Positions 1-8,966 of a stretch of DNA of 29,772 nucleotides are shown here, piece after piece. The notes beneath the pieces are model-generated. The model was not told the origin of the DNA. It did not search any database and saw only the letters and a program-made list of their open reading frames with translations. The translations under genes were made by a program, and so were the position numbers. Origin of the DNA: an uncultured Muribaculum sp. (GTDB lineage Bacteria; Bacteroidota; Bacteroidia; Bacteroidales; Muribaculaceae); NCBI GenBank assembly GCA_910589555.1, contig CAJUTE010000034.1:1-29772 (forward strand). Reading direction: 5' to 3'. How positions within the stretch are numbered: the first letter of the stretch is position 1; each line of letters begins with the position of its first letter.

Positions 1-355
1 TGGTCCTTTAATCAATGTGCACAGACCACCAACACGAAGCTGCCGTCACTACCGGTTTCGGGGATACGCATTCATTCCCCTTACGCTCCCAGGGCACCCG
101 ACGGTCCGCCCTTCTTCACATACCTAAGCCTTAAGACAAATAAGGATTGCGGCAGTACTCTTGCGGTTCACTCCGGCAAGAGCATTGCCATATCCGAATG
201 ATTCATAGCCATACCCCAAAGACGAATCTACGACAGCTTTTCCCGTGTTTCTTGGTGTTTCGTGGGATTTGCCGATATAAAAAGGGCAGAAGTAGTGCCG
301 GTGACGGTCACATCCTTCTGCCTGTTTATTTGTGCTTTTTATTTAGGTGTGCTGT
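1..355 (-). other. Gene-free, fold-rich region downstream of hpf (candidate structured RNA)
   Basis: No convincing protein gene is seen here. The open frames are short, lack a sensible start and have no recognisable product. The minus strand can fold well. A nested hairpin spans 144-195, with paired arms 144-147/192-195, 151-154/186-189, 158-163/177-182 and 164-166/173-175 around a 6-nt loop. Smaller stems pair 91-95 with 108-112 and 60-64 with 76-80. A structured RNA or the edge of a mobile intron would look like this, but I could not match it to tmRNA, RNase P RNA, SRP RNA, 6S RNA, rRNA or tRNA. From memory, other Bacteroidales have tRNAs and tuf downstream of hpf. None is visible here. Confidence 0.4.
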
Positions 356-649
356 TTATTTGCGGTCCTGTGCCTTTTCGAGCTGGTGGCTCACCGCTTC
401 GATGGCGAGGTCGACAGCTTCTTCAAATGTATCGGCTACTTTGCCGGCAAATACGTCGTCCTTCTGCGGAATGGCGATCTTTATAGTCGCTTCCTTGTTC
501 ATTGCCGTTTCGGGCTTGATGACGTTGAGTGTTACGGTCACTGTTGATATATTTTCGTTTCGGCGCGCGAGCCTGTTTACTTTCTTGACGATAAAATCCT
601 GAAGTTTCTCTGTTGCGTCAAAGTGGATGGCTTTAATGTTAATGTCCAT
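356..649 (-). CDS. hpf: Ribosome hibernation-promoting factor, short form (HPF/RaiA family)
   Basis: A 97-residue protein of the HPF/YfiA family, which binds the decoding region of the 30S subunit and helps inactivate or dimerise ribosomes in slow growth. The N-terminus (MDINIKAIHFDATEKL) and the internal VTVTLNVIKPE strand are typical of the beta-alpha-beta-beta-beta-alpha fold. It is a short form with no C-terminal dimerisation domain. I chose the ATG at 647-649 over one eight codons upstream because the family begins MDINIKA and because a strong ribosome site, AGGAGG, lies about 6 nt before it. That site is rare in this phylum. The start lies inside the last codons of xerC (11-nt overlap), so the two are probably translated from one message. 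Confidence 0.92.
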   Translation of the reverse strand: MDINIKAIHFDATEKLQDFIVKKVNRLARRNENISTVTVTLNVIKPETAMNKEATIKIAIPQKDDVFAGKVADTFEEAVDLAIEAVSHQLEKAQDRK

Positions 650-1550
650 GGTCTCCTCCTTTTTTTGCGGCACGTGGATGTGCCAGTTCGTAATTATGTT
701 TTAGTTCTCGGTATGTTATATGGGTGTACACCTGAGTCGTGGCAAGCGACTGATGACCCAATAACTGTTGTACTGAATATAGGTCGGCGCCGTTGTTGAG
801 CATATCGGTGGCAAATGAATGCCTGAGCACGTGAGGGCTCTGCCGGGCGGCGACGGTGCGTCCTGCAAGCGTGTTGTGGACTACTTTATAGATGAGATCG
901 CGGTAAAGCGGCTCGCCCGACTCTCTGACGAAGAATTCATCGGCAGGGGGTGGGGGTACTGTGTTGTCGCGTAGTTCTCTGTATAGCGTAATCATTTCTG
1001 AAAGTTCGTCACCAAAAGGAATAATTCTTTCTTTATTACGCTTTCCGAGCACTTTTAGTTCACCTTTTTCGGTGTCGACCGCAGCGTCAAGGAGCCCCAT
1101 CAGCTCCGATGCCCGCATACCGGTGGTGTATAGCATTAATACTATCAGCCTGTTGCGAGTTTGTGTGAAGTCGTTGCGGTCAAATTCTTCATTCAATATA
1201 TCATTGGTTTCATCCTGACGCACAAACACAGGCAGCGGTTTGTCGGCTTTTGCCAGTTCAAGTTCGGCAGCCGGATTGGAGTGAGCTCCGTGTCTCACCA
1301 TAAGGTATCGGAAGAATGAACGCAATGCTTGGATTTTGCGGCGTATTGTGCGAGGCGAGTCGCCTGATTTGGCAAGTGCAGCCACCCACAGGCGCAAATC
1401 TCCCGGCTGCACATCGAAAGGATGCAGAGATTGCGGCTTGCCGCCTGTGGCAAAGTCAATCCACTGCTCAAGGTCACGTTTATATGCAGAAACGGTGTGA
1501 GTTGAAAGATTCAGCTCACACCGTATATATGTCAAAAAAGAGTCTAACAT
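639..1550 (-). CDS. xerC: Tyrosine recombinase, XerC/XerD type
   Basis: A 303-residue site-specific recombinase of the size and layout of chromosomal XerC/XerD, which resolve chromosome dimers at dif before division. An N-terminal SAM-like core-binding domain (about 1-90) precedes the catalytic domain. The catalytic set is visible: R146 (TTGMRASEL), K170 (LGKRNKER), H240 and R243 (HVLRHSFA), H266 (LLGHQS) and nucleophile Y275 (QVYTHI). It sits between rpsU and hpf, an arrangement familiar from Bacteroidales, which argues against a phage integrase. No attachment sites were seen beside it. Whether it is functionally XerC or XerD cannot be told from this window. An inverted repeat abuts its start codon. 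Confidence 0.88.
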   Translation of the reverse strand: MLDSFLTYIRCELNLSTHTVSAYKRDLEQWIDFATGGKPQSLHPFDVQPGDLRLWVAALAKSGDSPRTIRRKIQALRSFFRYLMVRHGAHSNPAAELELAKADKPLPVFVRQDETNDILNEEFDRNDFTQTRNRLIVLMLYTTGMRASELMGLLDAAVDTEKGELKVLGKRNKERIIPFGDELSEMITLYRELRDNTVPPPPADEFFVRESGEPLYRDLIYKVVHNTLAGRTVAARQSPHVLRHSFATDMLNNGADLYSVQQLLGHQSLATTQVYTHITYRELKHNYELAHPRAAKKGGDHGH

Positions 1551-1551
1551 A

Positions 1552-1586
1552 AGCTATTCGTAAACGATGACATTACGAATATAGCT
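1552..1586. repeat. Inverted repeat abutting the xerC start codon
   Basis: The arm 1552-1563 (AGCTATTCGTAA) pairs with 1573-1586 (TTACGAATATAGCT), with a two-base bulge and a 9-nt loop. On the minus strand the hairpin ends about one base before the xerC ATG and could mask initiation. On the plus strand it is followed by a T-run, but there is no plus-strand gene to terminate. Confidence 0.55.
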
Positions 1587-1629
1587 CTTTTTTTCGTTAA
1601 ATGCAAATAAAAAGGAGGGTCTTTTCAGA

Positions 1630-1821
1630 TTAATCCTCGACTAAGCGAAGTTTTTGCACGTAAACAGCCTTCATCATCTTCTTGCGGTTAGTGATGCTGG
1701 GCTTTTCAAATGCCTGACGGCTACGCAGTTCCTTTACGATACCGGTCTTTTCAAACTTTCTTTTGAATTTCTTGAGAGCTTTCTCGATGTTTTCGCCTTC
1801 TTTTACTTGTACGATGATCAT
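1630..1821 (-). CDS. rpsU: 30S ribosomal protein bS21
   Basis: A 63-residue, very basic protein with the normal bS21 length and pattern: MIIVQVKEGENIEKAL followed by a long basic helix (KKFKRKFEKTG, RKKMMKAVYV). bS21 sits on the 30S platform near the anti-Shine-Dalgarno end of 16S rRNA. The gene leads the group rpsU-xerC-hpf on the minus strand and has its own near-consensus promoter at 1869-1899. Its leader is A-rich and has no Shine-Dalgarno sequence. In some Bacteroidota bS21 is implicated in hiding the anti-Shine-Dalgarno sequence, which makes the contrast with the strong site before hpf notable. Confidence 0.97.
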   Translation of the reverse strand: MIIVQVKEGENIEKALKKFKRKFEKTGIVKELRSRQAFEKPSITNRKKMMKAVYVQKLRLVED

Positions 1822-1868
1822 TTTTGTATTTTTGTTTTTGTTTGTTTTTTAGTTTTAATTTAGCGGGA

Positions 1869-1899
1869 CAAAATTACATATAGTTTTCCATTTGGCAAA
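1869..1899 (-). promoter_or_regulatory. Bacteroidota-type promoter of rpsU
   Basis: On the minus strand TTTG (1896-1899) is followed by 19 nt and TAATTTTG (1869-1876). This is an exact match to the TTTG-N19-TAnnTTTG pattern for the primary sigma factor of Bacteroidota. It lies about 48 nt upstream of the rpsU ATG. Confidence 0.8.
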
Positions 1900-1932
1900 A
1901 TATTTTTTGATAAAGTCACGCTAATTAAGTAG

Positions 1933-2718
1933 TTATTTTGATTCTTTCTCTACTTCTTTCTCTGCAACGCCTGCAAGTTCGGGGTCAATCATGATGCGTC
2001 CGCAGTATTCACACACGATTACTTTCTTGTGCATTTTGATTTCCATTTGCTTTTGCGGTGGGATGCGGTTGAAGCAGCCGCCACACGCGTCGCGCTGGAT
2101 GTAGACGATTCCGAGACCGTTGCGGGCATTGTCGCGGATGCGTTTGAATGCCTTGAGTGTGCGCTCGTCGATGCGCGGCTCGATGCTCTTGGCTTGAATG
2201 CGGAGACGTTCTTCGTCCTGACGGGTTTCTGACACGATTTCATCGAGCTCTGACTTCTTGTCGGCAAGAATGTGCTCGCTGTCGGCAAGACGGCTTTCGG
2301 TGTTGACGATGTCATTGTTGCGTGAGTCGATCGCGCGGGCATACTCGTTGAGGCGCTTTTCGCTCAATTGGATTTCAAGAGTCTGGAATTCAATTTCTTT
2401 GGAGAGAAGATCATATTCCTTGTTGTTTCTCACATCATCGAGCTGCTGCTTGTAGCGCGCGATTTTGTTTTGAGAATCATTGATTTTTTCTTTTTCAGAA
2501 GCGATGCGCTTGTGAAATTCATCAATTTCCTGACGGTAGTTCTGTATGCGAGTGTGCAATCCTTCGATATTGTCCTCGAGGTCTTTCACCTCAAGAGGCA
2601 GTTCGCCGCGTATGGTTTTGATGCGGTCAATCTCTGAGAGGATTGTCTGTAGCTCGTAGAGCGATTTCAATCGTTGCTCCACTGATAGAACTTCGTTCTT
2701 GGTCTTGTCTGTAGCCAT
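1933..2718 (-). CDS. Coiled-coil protein with C-terminal C4 zinc ribbon (CT398/CdsZ-like family)
   Basis: A 261-residue protein. Residues about 10-185 are rich in charged heptads and should form long helical hairpins. The C-terminus is a zinc ribbon with C212/C215 (ACGGCF) and C236/C239 (CEYCGR). This matches the widespread 'C4-type zinc ribbon' family, whose chlamydial member CdsZ (CT398) has been linked to sigma-54 and type III secretion. The general role is unknown. It starts 5 nt after the stop of the Nif3-like gene. Co-occurrence of these two families is common in bacteria, but the reason is not established. It is the last gene of the typA-aspS-nif3 run, and no clear terminator follows. 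Confidence 0.85.
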   Translation of the reverse strand: MATDKTKNEVLSVEQRLKSLYELQTILSEIDRIKTIRGELPLEVKDLEDNIEGLHTRIQNYRQEIDEFHKRIASEKEKINDSQNKIARYKQQLDDVRNNKEYDLLSKEIEFQTLEIQLSEKRLNEYARAIDSRNNDIVNTESRLADSEHILADKKSELDEIVSETRQDEERLRIQAKSIEPRIDERTLKAFKRIRDNARNGLGIVYIQRDACGGCFNRIPPQKQMEIKMHKKVIVCEYCGRIMIDPELAGVAEKEVEKESK

Positions 2719-2723
2719 ATTAC

Positions 2724-3506
2724 TTACAAGTAATTTATCGGATTTTTTTCTTTTTCGGAATAATAGAGTGCAAAGTTAGGAAAAATTTTGCTAACTATGT
2801 GATAAAAAATATCTTTTGTGCATTTTTCGCTCTCATAATGCCCTATGTCGATAAGGAATATCTTGGAGGCGAAATCGACAAAATCGTGGTAACGCACGTC
2901 GGATGTGACATAGGCTTGCGCCCCGGAAGCTATTGCTTCTTGAATGAATGAGCCGCCTGAGCCGCCGCACAGTGCTATACGGGTGAGCTTCCCTTCGGGG
3001 GGTGTGGTGCAACGCACTATAGGCGAATTGCAGGCTTTTTTCACACGCTCGATGAGCTGTGGCACAGTGACGCCTTGGGCGAAATTTCCTATGGCTCCTG
3101 AACCTGAGCCGGGCGCTTGCGGCTGTGGTATGAGCGGAGATATGTCGCTCAGTCCAAGCATTTCGGCAAATACGCGGTTCACGCCTTCGGGAGCATTGTC
3201 AAGATTGGTGTGGGCTGAGTAGACGGCGATATCGTTTTTGATGGCGGCTATTGCCGCTTCCTGCTGGATGGTGGCGCCGATGAGCTGTTTCACCCCTTTG
3301 AAGAAAAGCGGATGATGGGAAATGATGAGGTTGCACCCTTTTTCGCGTGCTTCCTCGACTACGGCGGGAGTGACGTCCACACATAGCAATGCCCCGCGGC
3401 ACTCGGCTGCGGCGTTGCCAATCTGTAGTCCGGCGTTGTCATACCCCTCCTGAAGGTCAAGAGGGGCGACACGCTCTAATGCGGCAATTATGTCGCTTAT
3501 AATCAT
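2724..3506 (-). CDS. Nif3-like dinuclear metal-centre protein (DUF34, YbgI/YqfO family)
   Basis: A 260-residue protein of the Nif3/YbgI family, which forms hexameric rings with a two-metal site. The expected ligands are visible: H64/H65 (IISHHPLFF), H99 and D103 (SAHTNLD), and H223/E225 (DIGHYESE). The length fits the short form without the central PII-like insertion of YqfO. Its biochemical role is unsettled, with hydrolase and GTP cyclohydrolase I-like proposals. The ATG overlaps the aspS stop by 4 nt (ATGA at 3503-3506), so translation is probably coupled, and the zinc-ribbon gene follows 5 nt later. Confidence 0.92.
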   Translation of the reverse strand: MIISDIIAALERVAPLDLQEGYDNAGLQIGNAAAECRGALLCVDVTPAVVEEAREKGCNLIISHHPLFFKGVKQLIGATIQQEAAIAAIKNDIAVYSAHTNLDNAPEGVNRVFAEMLGLSDISPLIPQPQAPGSGSGAIGNFAQGVTVPQLIERVKKACNSPIVRCTTPPEGKLTRIALCGGSGGSFIQEAIASGAQAYVTSDVRYHDFVDFASKIFLIDIGHYESEKCTKDIFYHIVSKIFPNFALYYSEKEKNPINYL

Positions 3507-5263
3507 TTTTCTGACAGATCTATTTTAAGGGCAAGCTCATCGAGCTGCTTGTCGTCAAGTGGCGCCGGAGCTTCAAGCATCACATCCCTGCCTGAATTGT
3601 TTTTCGGGAAGGCGATGCAGTCGCGGATGCTGTCGAGACCTGCGAAGAGTGACACCCAGCGGTCGAGTCCGTAGGCGAGACCTCCGTGAGGGGGCGCTCC
3701 GAATTTGAATGCGTTCATAAGGAAGCCAAACTGCTCTTGGGCGCGTTCAGGAGTGAATCCGAGTATCTCAAACATCTTTGCCTGAAGAGCGCTGTCGTGG
3801 ATACGGATTGAGCCGCCTCCCACTTCTACACCGTTCACAACCATGTCGTAAGCATCGGCGCGCACGGCTTCAGGATTGGTGTCGAGCAAGGGGATATCTT
3901 CTTCCTTCGGGTGGGTGAACGGATGGTGCATTGCCATGAGGCGCTGCTCCTCCTCGCTCCATTCAAACATGGGGAAGTCTACCACCCACAGACACGCGAA
4001 TTTGTTCTTGTCGCGCAGCCCGAGCTGACGTCCCATCTCAAGACGCAATTCGCACAGCTGCTTGCGGGTCTTCATCACATCGTCGCCCGAGAGGATGAGG
4101 ATGAGGTCGCCGGGATTGGCGTTGAACGCCTGCTTCATCTGCTGAAGCACCTCCTGGCTGTAGAATTTGTCTACGCTCGACTTTACGTTGCCGTCGGCTT
4201 CAACGCGGGCATATACCATGCCCTTGGCACCGATTTGCGGGCGTTTCACGTATTCAGTGAGCTGGTCAAGCTGCTTGCGTGTATAGGTTGCTGCTCCGGG
4301 AGCGCAGATGCCGCCTATGTAGGCTGCATTGTCGAATACTCCGAATCCGTGACCCTTCATGATGTCCATAAGCTCCACGAATTCCATGCCGAAGCGCAGG
4401 TCGGGCTTGTCGCTGCCGTAATATTTCATAGCGTCAGCCCAAGGCATTCTGATGAACGGCTCGGTGAGTTCCACGCCGCGCAGCTCCTTGAACAGATGTT
4501 TTGCCATGCCTTCAAACAGGTTGATGATGTCATCCTGCTCCACGAAACTCATCTCGCAGTCAATCTGAGTGAACTCAGGCTGGCGGTCGGCGCGAAGGTC
4601 CTCGTCGCGGAAACATTTCACAATCTGGAAATAGCGATCCATGCCCGATACCATCAGCAACTGCTTGAGAGTCTGGGGTGACTGAGGCAGTGCATAGAAC
4701 TGACCCGGGTTCATGCGGGAGGGGACAACGAAGTCGCGAGCGCCCTCGGGAGTGGAACCCACAAGCATCGGAGTTTCTATTTCAAGGAAACCTTTGGAGT
4801 CAAGATAGCGGCGGACTTCCATTGTCATCTTGTGGCGCAGCTCGAGGTTTTTCCTCACGCTGTTGCGGCGCAAGTCGAGATAACGGAATTTCATGCGCAG
4901 GTCGTCGCCTCCGTCAGTGTCATCTTCGATAGTGAAGGGGGGCACTTCCGACGCGTTGAGCACGTTGAGTGTCTCAGCGATGATTTCAATCTCGCCGGTG
5001 GGGATGTTCGGGTTTTTGTTGGAGCGCTCGGCTACCGTTCCCGATATCTGTATTACGTATTCACGACCAAGATGGTTTGCCGCCTCACAAAGAGCGGCGT
5101 CAGTCTCGTTGTTGAAAACGACTTGAGTTATGCCATAGCGGTCACGGACATCCACAAATGTCATTCCGCCCATCTTACGGGCACGTTGAACCCATCCGGC
5201 AAGCGTCACTTTGCTGCCGGCGTCATTGAGGCGGAGTTCTCCGCAGGTTTTGGTCCTATACAT
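3503..5263 (-). CDS. aspS: Aspartyl-tRNA synthetase
   Basis: A 586-residue class II synthetase that charges tRNA-Asp with aspartate. The N-terminal OB-fold anticodon-binding domain covers about residues 1-105 (LAGWVQRARKMGGMTFVDVRD). Class II motif 2 lies at 218-235 (FRDEDLRADRQPEFTQID), a bacterial-type GAD insertion covers roughly 300-410, and motif 3 (GLAYGLDRW) is near the C-terminus. Length and order are normal for bacterial AspRS. The gene lies 46 nt behind typA with no terminator visible between, and has an AAAGGA-like site before its ATG. Whether the enzyme also charges tRNA-Asn cannot be decided from the sequence alone. Confidence 0.97.
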   Translation of the reverse strand: MYRTKTCGELRLNDAGSKVTLAGWVQRARKMGGMTFVDVRDRYGITQVVFNNETDAALCEAANHLGREYVIQISGTVAERSNKNPNIPTGEIEIIAETLNVLNASEVPPFTIEDDTDGGDDLRMKFRYLDLRRNSVRKNLELRHKMTMEVRRYLDSKGFLEIETPMLVGSTPEGARDFVVPSRMNPGQFYALPQSPQTLKQLLMVSGMDRYFQIVKCFRDEDLRADRQPEFTQIDCEMSFVEQDDIINLFEGMAKHLFKELRGVELTEPFIRMPWADAMKYYGSDKPDLRFGMEFVELMDIMKGHGFGVFDNAAYIGGICAPGAATYTRKQLDQLTEYVKRPQIGAKGMVYARVEADGNVKSSVDKFYSQEVLQQMKQAFNANPGDLILILSGDDVMKTRKQLCELRLEMGRQLGLRDKNKFACLWVVDFPMFEWSEEEQRLMAMHHPFTHPKEEDIPLLDTNPEAVRADAYDMVVNGVEVGGGSIRIHDSALQAKMFEILGFTPERAQEQFGFLMNAFKFGAPPHGGLAYGLDRWVSLFAGLDSIRDCIAFPKNNSGRDVMLEAPAPLDDKQLDELALKIDLSEK

Positions 5264-5309
5264 ATATTATCCTTTATAACTTAATCGTTGGTTTTTCGTG
5301 ATATTCTTG

Positions 5310-7109
<1,800 letters not shown>

Positions 7110-7130
7110 AACTTATTTCAATTTCGACTG

Positions 7131-7162
7131 CAAAATTACTATGTTATTAAACATAAACCAAA
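7131..7162 (-). promoter_or_regulatory. Bacteroidota-type promoter of typA
   Basis: On the minus strand TTTG (7159-7162), a 20-nt spacer and TAATTTTG (7131-7138) match the TTTG-N19/20-TAnnTTTG pattern. The -7 element lies about 22 nt upstream of the typA ATG, so the leader is short. Confidence 0.72.
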
Positions 7163-7203
7163 TTTTTTTCTTACTACAATTCAGTTTGATGCGTTGAATA
7201 GCG

Positions 7204-8124
7204 TCAAGAATGTATCTGACGTATGTCGTAGGGGGTTTCCTGATATACGAAATAGTTGAGCCAGTTGCTGAAGAGCAGATTGGCGTGACTGCGCCAACGC
7301 ACCACCGGACCCTCCTCGGGATTATTGTTCCGGTAGTAGTGTGCCGGAATCTCGGGGTTCATGCCTTTGGCGAGGTCGCGGTGATATTCAAAGTCAAGTG
7401 TCCCGGGTGAATATTCCGAGTGTCCTGTGATGAAAAATTCCCTTCCGTTGCGCGCCATCACCATATACACGCCGCTTTCGTCGCTCTCTGAGAGGATCTG
7501 TAGTCCCGGCACACGGTTGATATCAGATGCGGAAACGGCGCTGAACCGGCTGTGTGGCACGAAGAATTCATCGTCGAAGCCGCGGAATATAGGATTCTTG
7601 CGGTCATTGATGCGGTGGGGGAACACTCCCGATATCTTCCGGTCGAGCACAATCTTGTCGATGCCGTAATGGTGGTATAAACCGGCGAATGCCGCCCAGC
7701 ATATATATAATGTGGAGGTGACATGGGTGCGTGCCCAGTCAAATATCTCCTGCAACTCTGACCAATAGTCGACCTCTTCAAATCTCACCTTCTCCACCGG
7801 AGCGCCGGTGATGATGAAGCCGTCATAGTTCTGGTCGCGTATGTCGTCAAATGTCTTGTAGAATTCTTCGATATGCTCACGGGGAGTGTTTCGTGACACG
7901 TGTGACGAGGTGTCGATCAGGTCCAGCTCTATTTGCAACGGTGTGTTGGAGATAAGTCTGAGCAGATCGGTCTCGGTCATTATTTTCAGCGGCATGAGAT
8001 TGAGGATGCCTATTCGCAGCGGACGTATGTCCTGCGATGATGCCCTCTGCTCATCGATCACGAAAATATTTTCTTCGCGAAGTGTTTCGACTGCGGGTAA
8101 TGAAACTGGAACTCTTACAGGCAT
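7204..8124 (-). CDS. metA: Homoserine O-acyltransferase MetA, predicted acetyl-CoA type
   Basis: A 306-residue MetA-family enzyme that acylates homoserine at the start of methionine synthesis. The catalytic triad falls at canonical positions: C142 (LYICWAAFAG), H235 and E237 (TGHSEYS). Residue 111, which selects the acyl donor in this family, is Glu (TGAPVEKVRFEEVDYW). The succinyl-CoA enzyme of E. coli has Gly there. This predicts homoserine O-acetyltransferase activity, although the family is often labelled succinyltransferase. The ATG lies 3 nt after the stop of the HisJ-like gene, so the two are probably cotranscribed. No SAM riboswitch was seen, though this gene is not first in its transcript. 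Confidence 0.94.
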   Translation of the reverse strand: MPVRVPVSLPAVETLREENIFVIDEQRASSQDIRPLRIGILNLMPLKIMTETDLLRLISNTPLQIELDLIDTSSHVSRNTPREHIEEFYKTFDDIRDQNYDGFIITGAPVEKVRFEEVDYWSELQEIFDWARTHVTSTLYICWAAFAGLYHHYGIDKIVLDRKISGVFPHRINDRKNPIFRGFDDEFFVPHSRFSAVSASDINRVPGLQILSESDESGVYMVMARNGREFFITGHSEYSPGTLDFEYHRDLAKGMNPEIPAHYYRNNNPEEGPVVRWRSHANLLFSNWLNYFVYQETPYDIRQIHS

Positions 8125-8127
8125 GGT

Positions 8128-8952
8128 TTATCGTTTATTAGAAGTGATAATTGAATTCAGGAGCGTCAACCCCTCTTTCCTCCCGGCATTGACGCGGTCG
8201 GGGAAGTGCGCATCGCTGCTCACGATGACAGGCACTCCTGATGCTGTCAGTCTCGGCAGGAAGCACTCTTTTGGGAACAGGCGAGAAGCCGTGTGCCATG
8301 CTTTGGTGTTAAGCTCGGCTATGAGGTTGCGGTTTATGACAAGGTCTATAGCTTCATTGACGCGGCTGCGGTACCATGCCTCTTCCTCTATGCCGGGTGA
8401 GAAGCATGAGGCGTTGTAGCCTATTTTGTCCAGATGCCCCACTATGTCAAATCCTCCGGCATCGATCATGGCGCAAAGGTTGTCATAATAAGCGTTGACC
8501 ACATAGCGGATGTCATTGTCAAAATACAGCTCCATTTTCTTGATGAAAGATTCCGGCTTTCCGTCGACATCGACGAAATCATCGCCGCCGGGAACGAAAT
8601 GCACTGATCCTATCCTGTAGTCGAGCTGAAGGTCATGGAAATAGCTGTTAGCCGGTCCCCATTCCGGGCAGAGATAGTCAATCTCCATTCCGGCATACAG
8701 GTTTATGCGGTCGCCATAGATGTCGCGGAGCCTCTGCACCTCATTCAGATATGCATCCGTGTCGTCGCGTTTCATATTGCACGGCGATTCGATGGGTATG
8801 GGCGAGTGAGGAGAGAATCCCCAATGCCGGAATCCTTCGCCGATGGCGGCGTTGACCATTGTCTCCATCGGCGCGCGCCCGTCGCAAAACTGGGTGTGGC
8901 TATGGAAATTGTAGTTGTCGGTTTCTGAAACTATCTTTAATATGTCAATCAT
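8128..8952 (-). CDS. PHP-family histidinol-phosphatase (HisJ-like)
   Basis: A 274-residue PHP-domain phosphoesterase of the HisJ type, which would remove phosphate from histidinol phosphate. Metal ligands are visible: H17 and H19 (NFHSHTQFCDG), D24, H49 (FSPHSP), E90 (AGMEIDY), H118 (SVHFV) and D247/H249 (SSDAH). The family also includes other sugar or nucleotide phosphatases. No histidine genes are nearby, so the substrate is uncertain. It lies 14 nt behind the cstA-like gene and 3 nt before metA, suggesting one transcript. Confidence 0.82.
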   Translation of the reverse strand: MIDILKIVSETDNYNFHSHTQFCDGRAPMETMVNAAIGEGFRHWGFSPHSPIPIESPCNMKRDDTDAYLNEVQRLRDIYGDRINLYAGMEIDYLCPEWGPANSYFHDLQLDYRIGSVHFVPGGDDFVDVDGKPESFIKKMELYFDNDIRYVVNAYYDNLCAMIDAGGFDIVGHLDKIGYNASCFSPGIEEEAWYRSRVNEAIDLVINRNLIAELNTKAWHTASRLFPKECFLPRLTASGVPVIVSSDAHFPDRVNAGRKEGLTLLNSIITSNKR

Positions 8953-8966
8953 TATTCAATCACCTC

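Noticed and set aside
1..201. Open plus-strand frame entering from the left edge as a truncated gene end
   Set aside because: About 66 codons with no family resemblance, and the same bases form nested hairpins better explained as RNA or repeat.
147..602. Plus-strand open frame near the left edge
   Set aside because: Its 3' two-fifths are antisense to hpf, and the rest lies in the fold-rich region and translates to an arginine- and cysteine-rich sequence without family resemblance.
639..1550. Tyrosine recombinase as a sign of an integrated element
   Set aside because: It is of chromosomal Xer size, lies between rpsU and hpf, and has no phage genes or att repeats nearby.
3911..4681. Long open frame (256 codons) on the plus strand
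   Set aside because: It lies antisense inside aspS, and its product has no recognisable domain.
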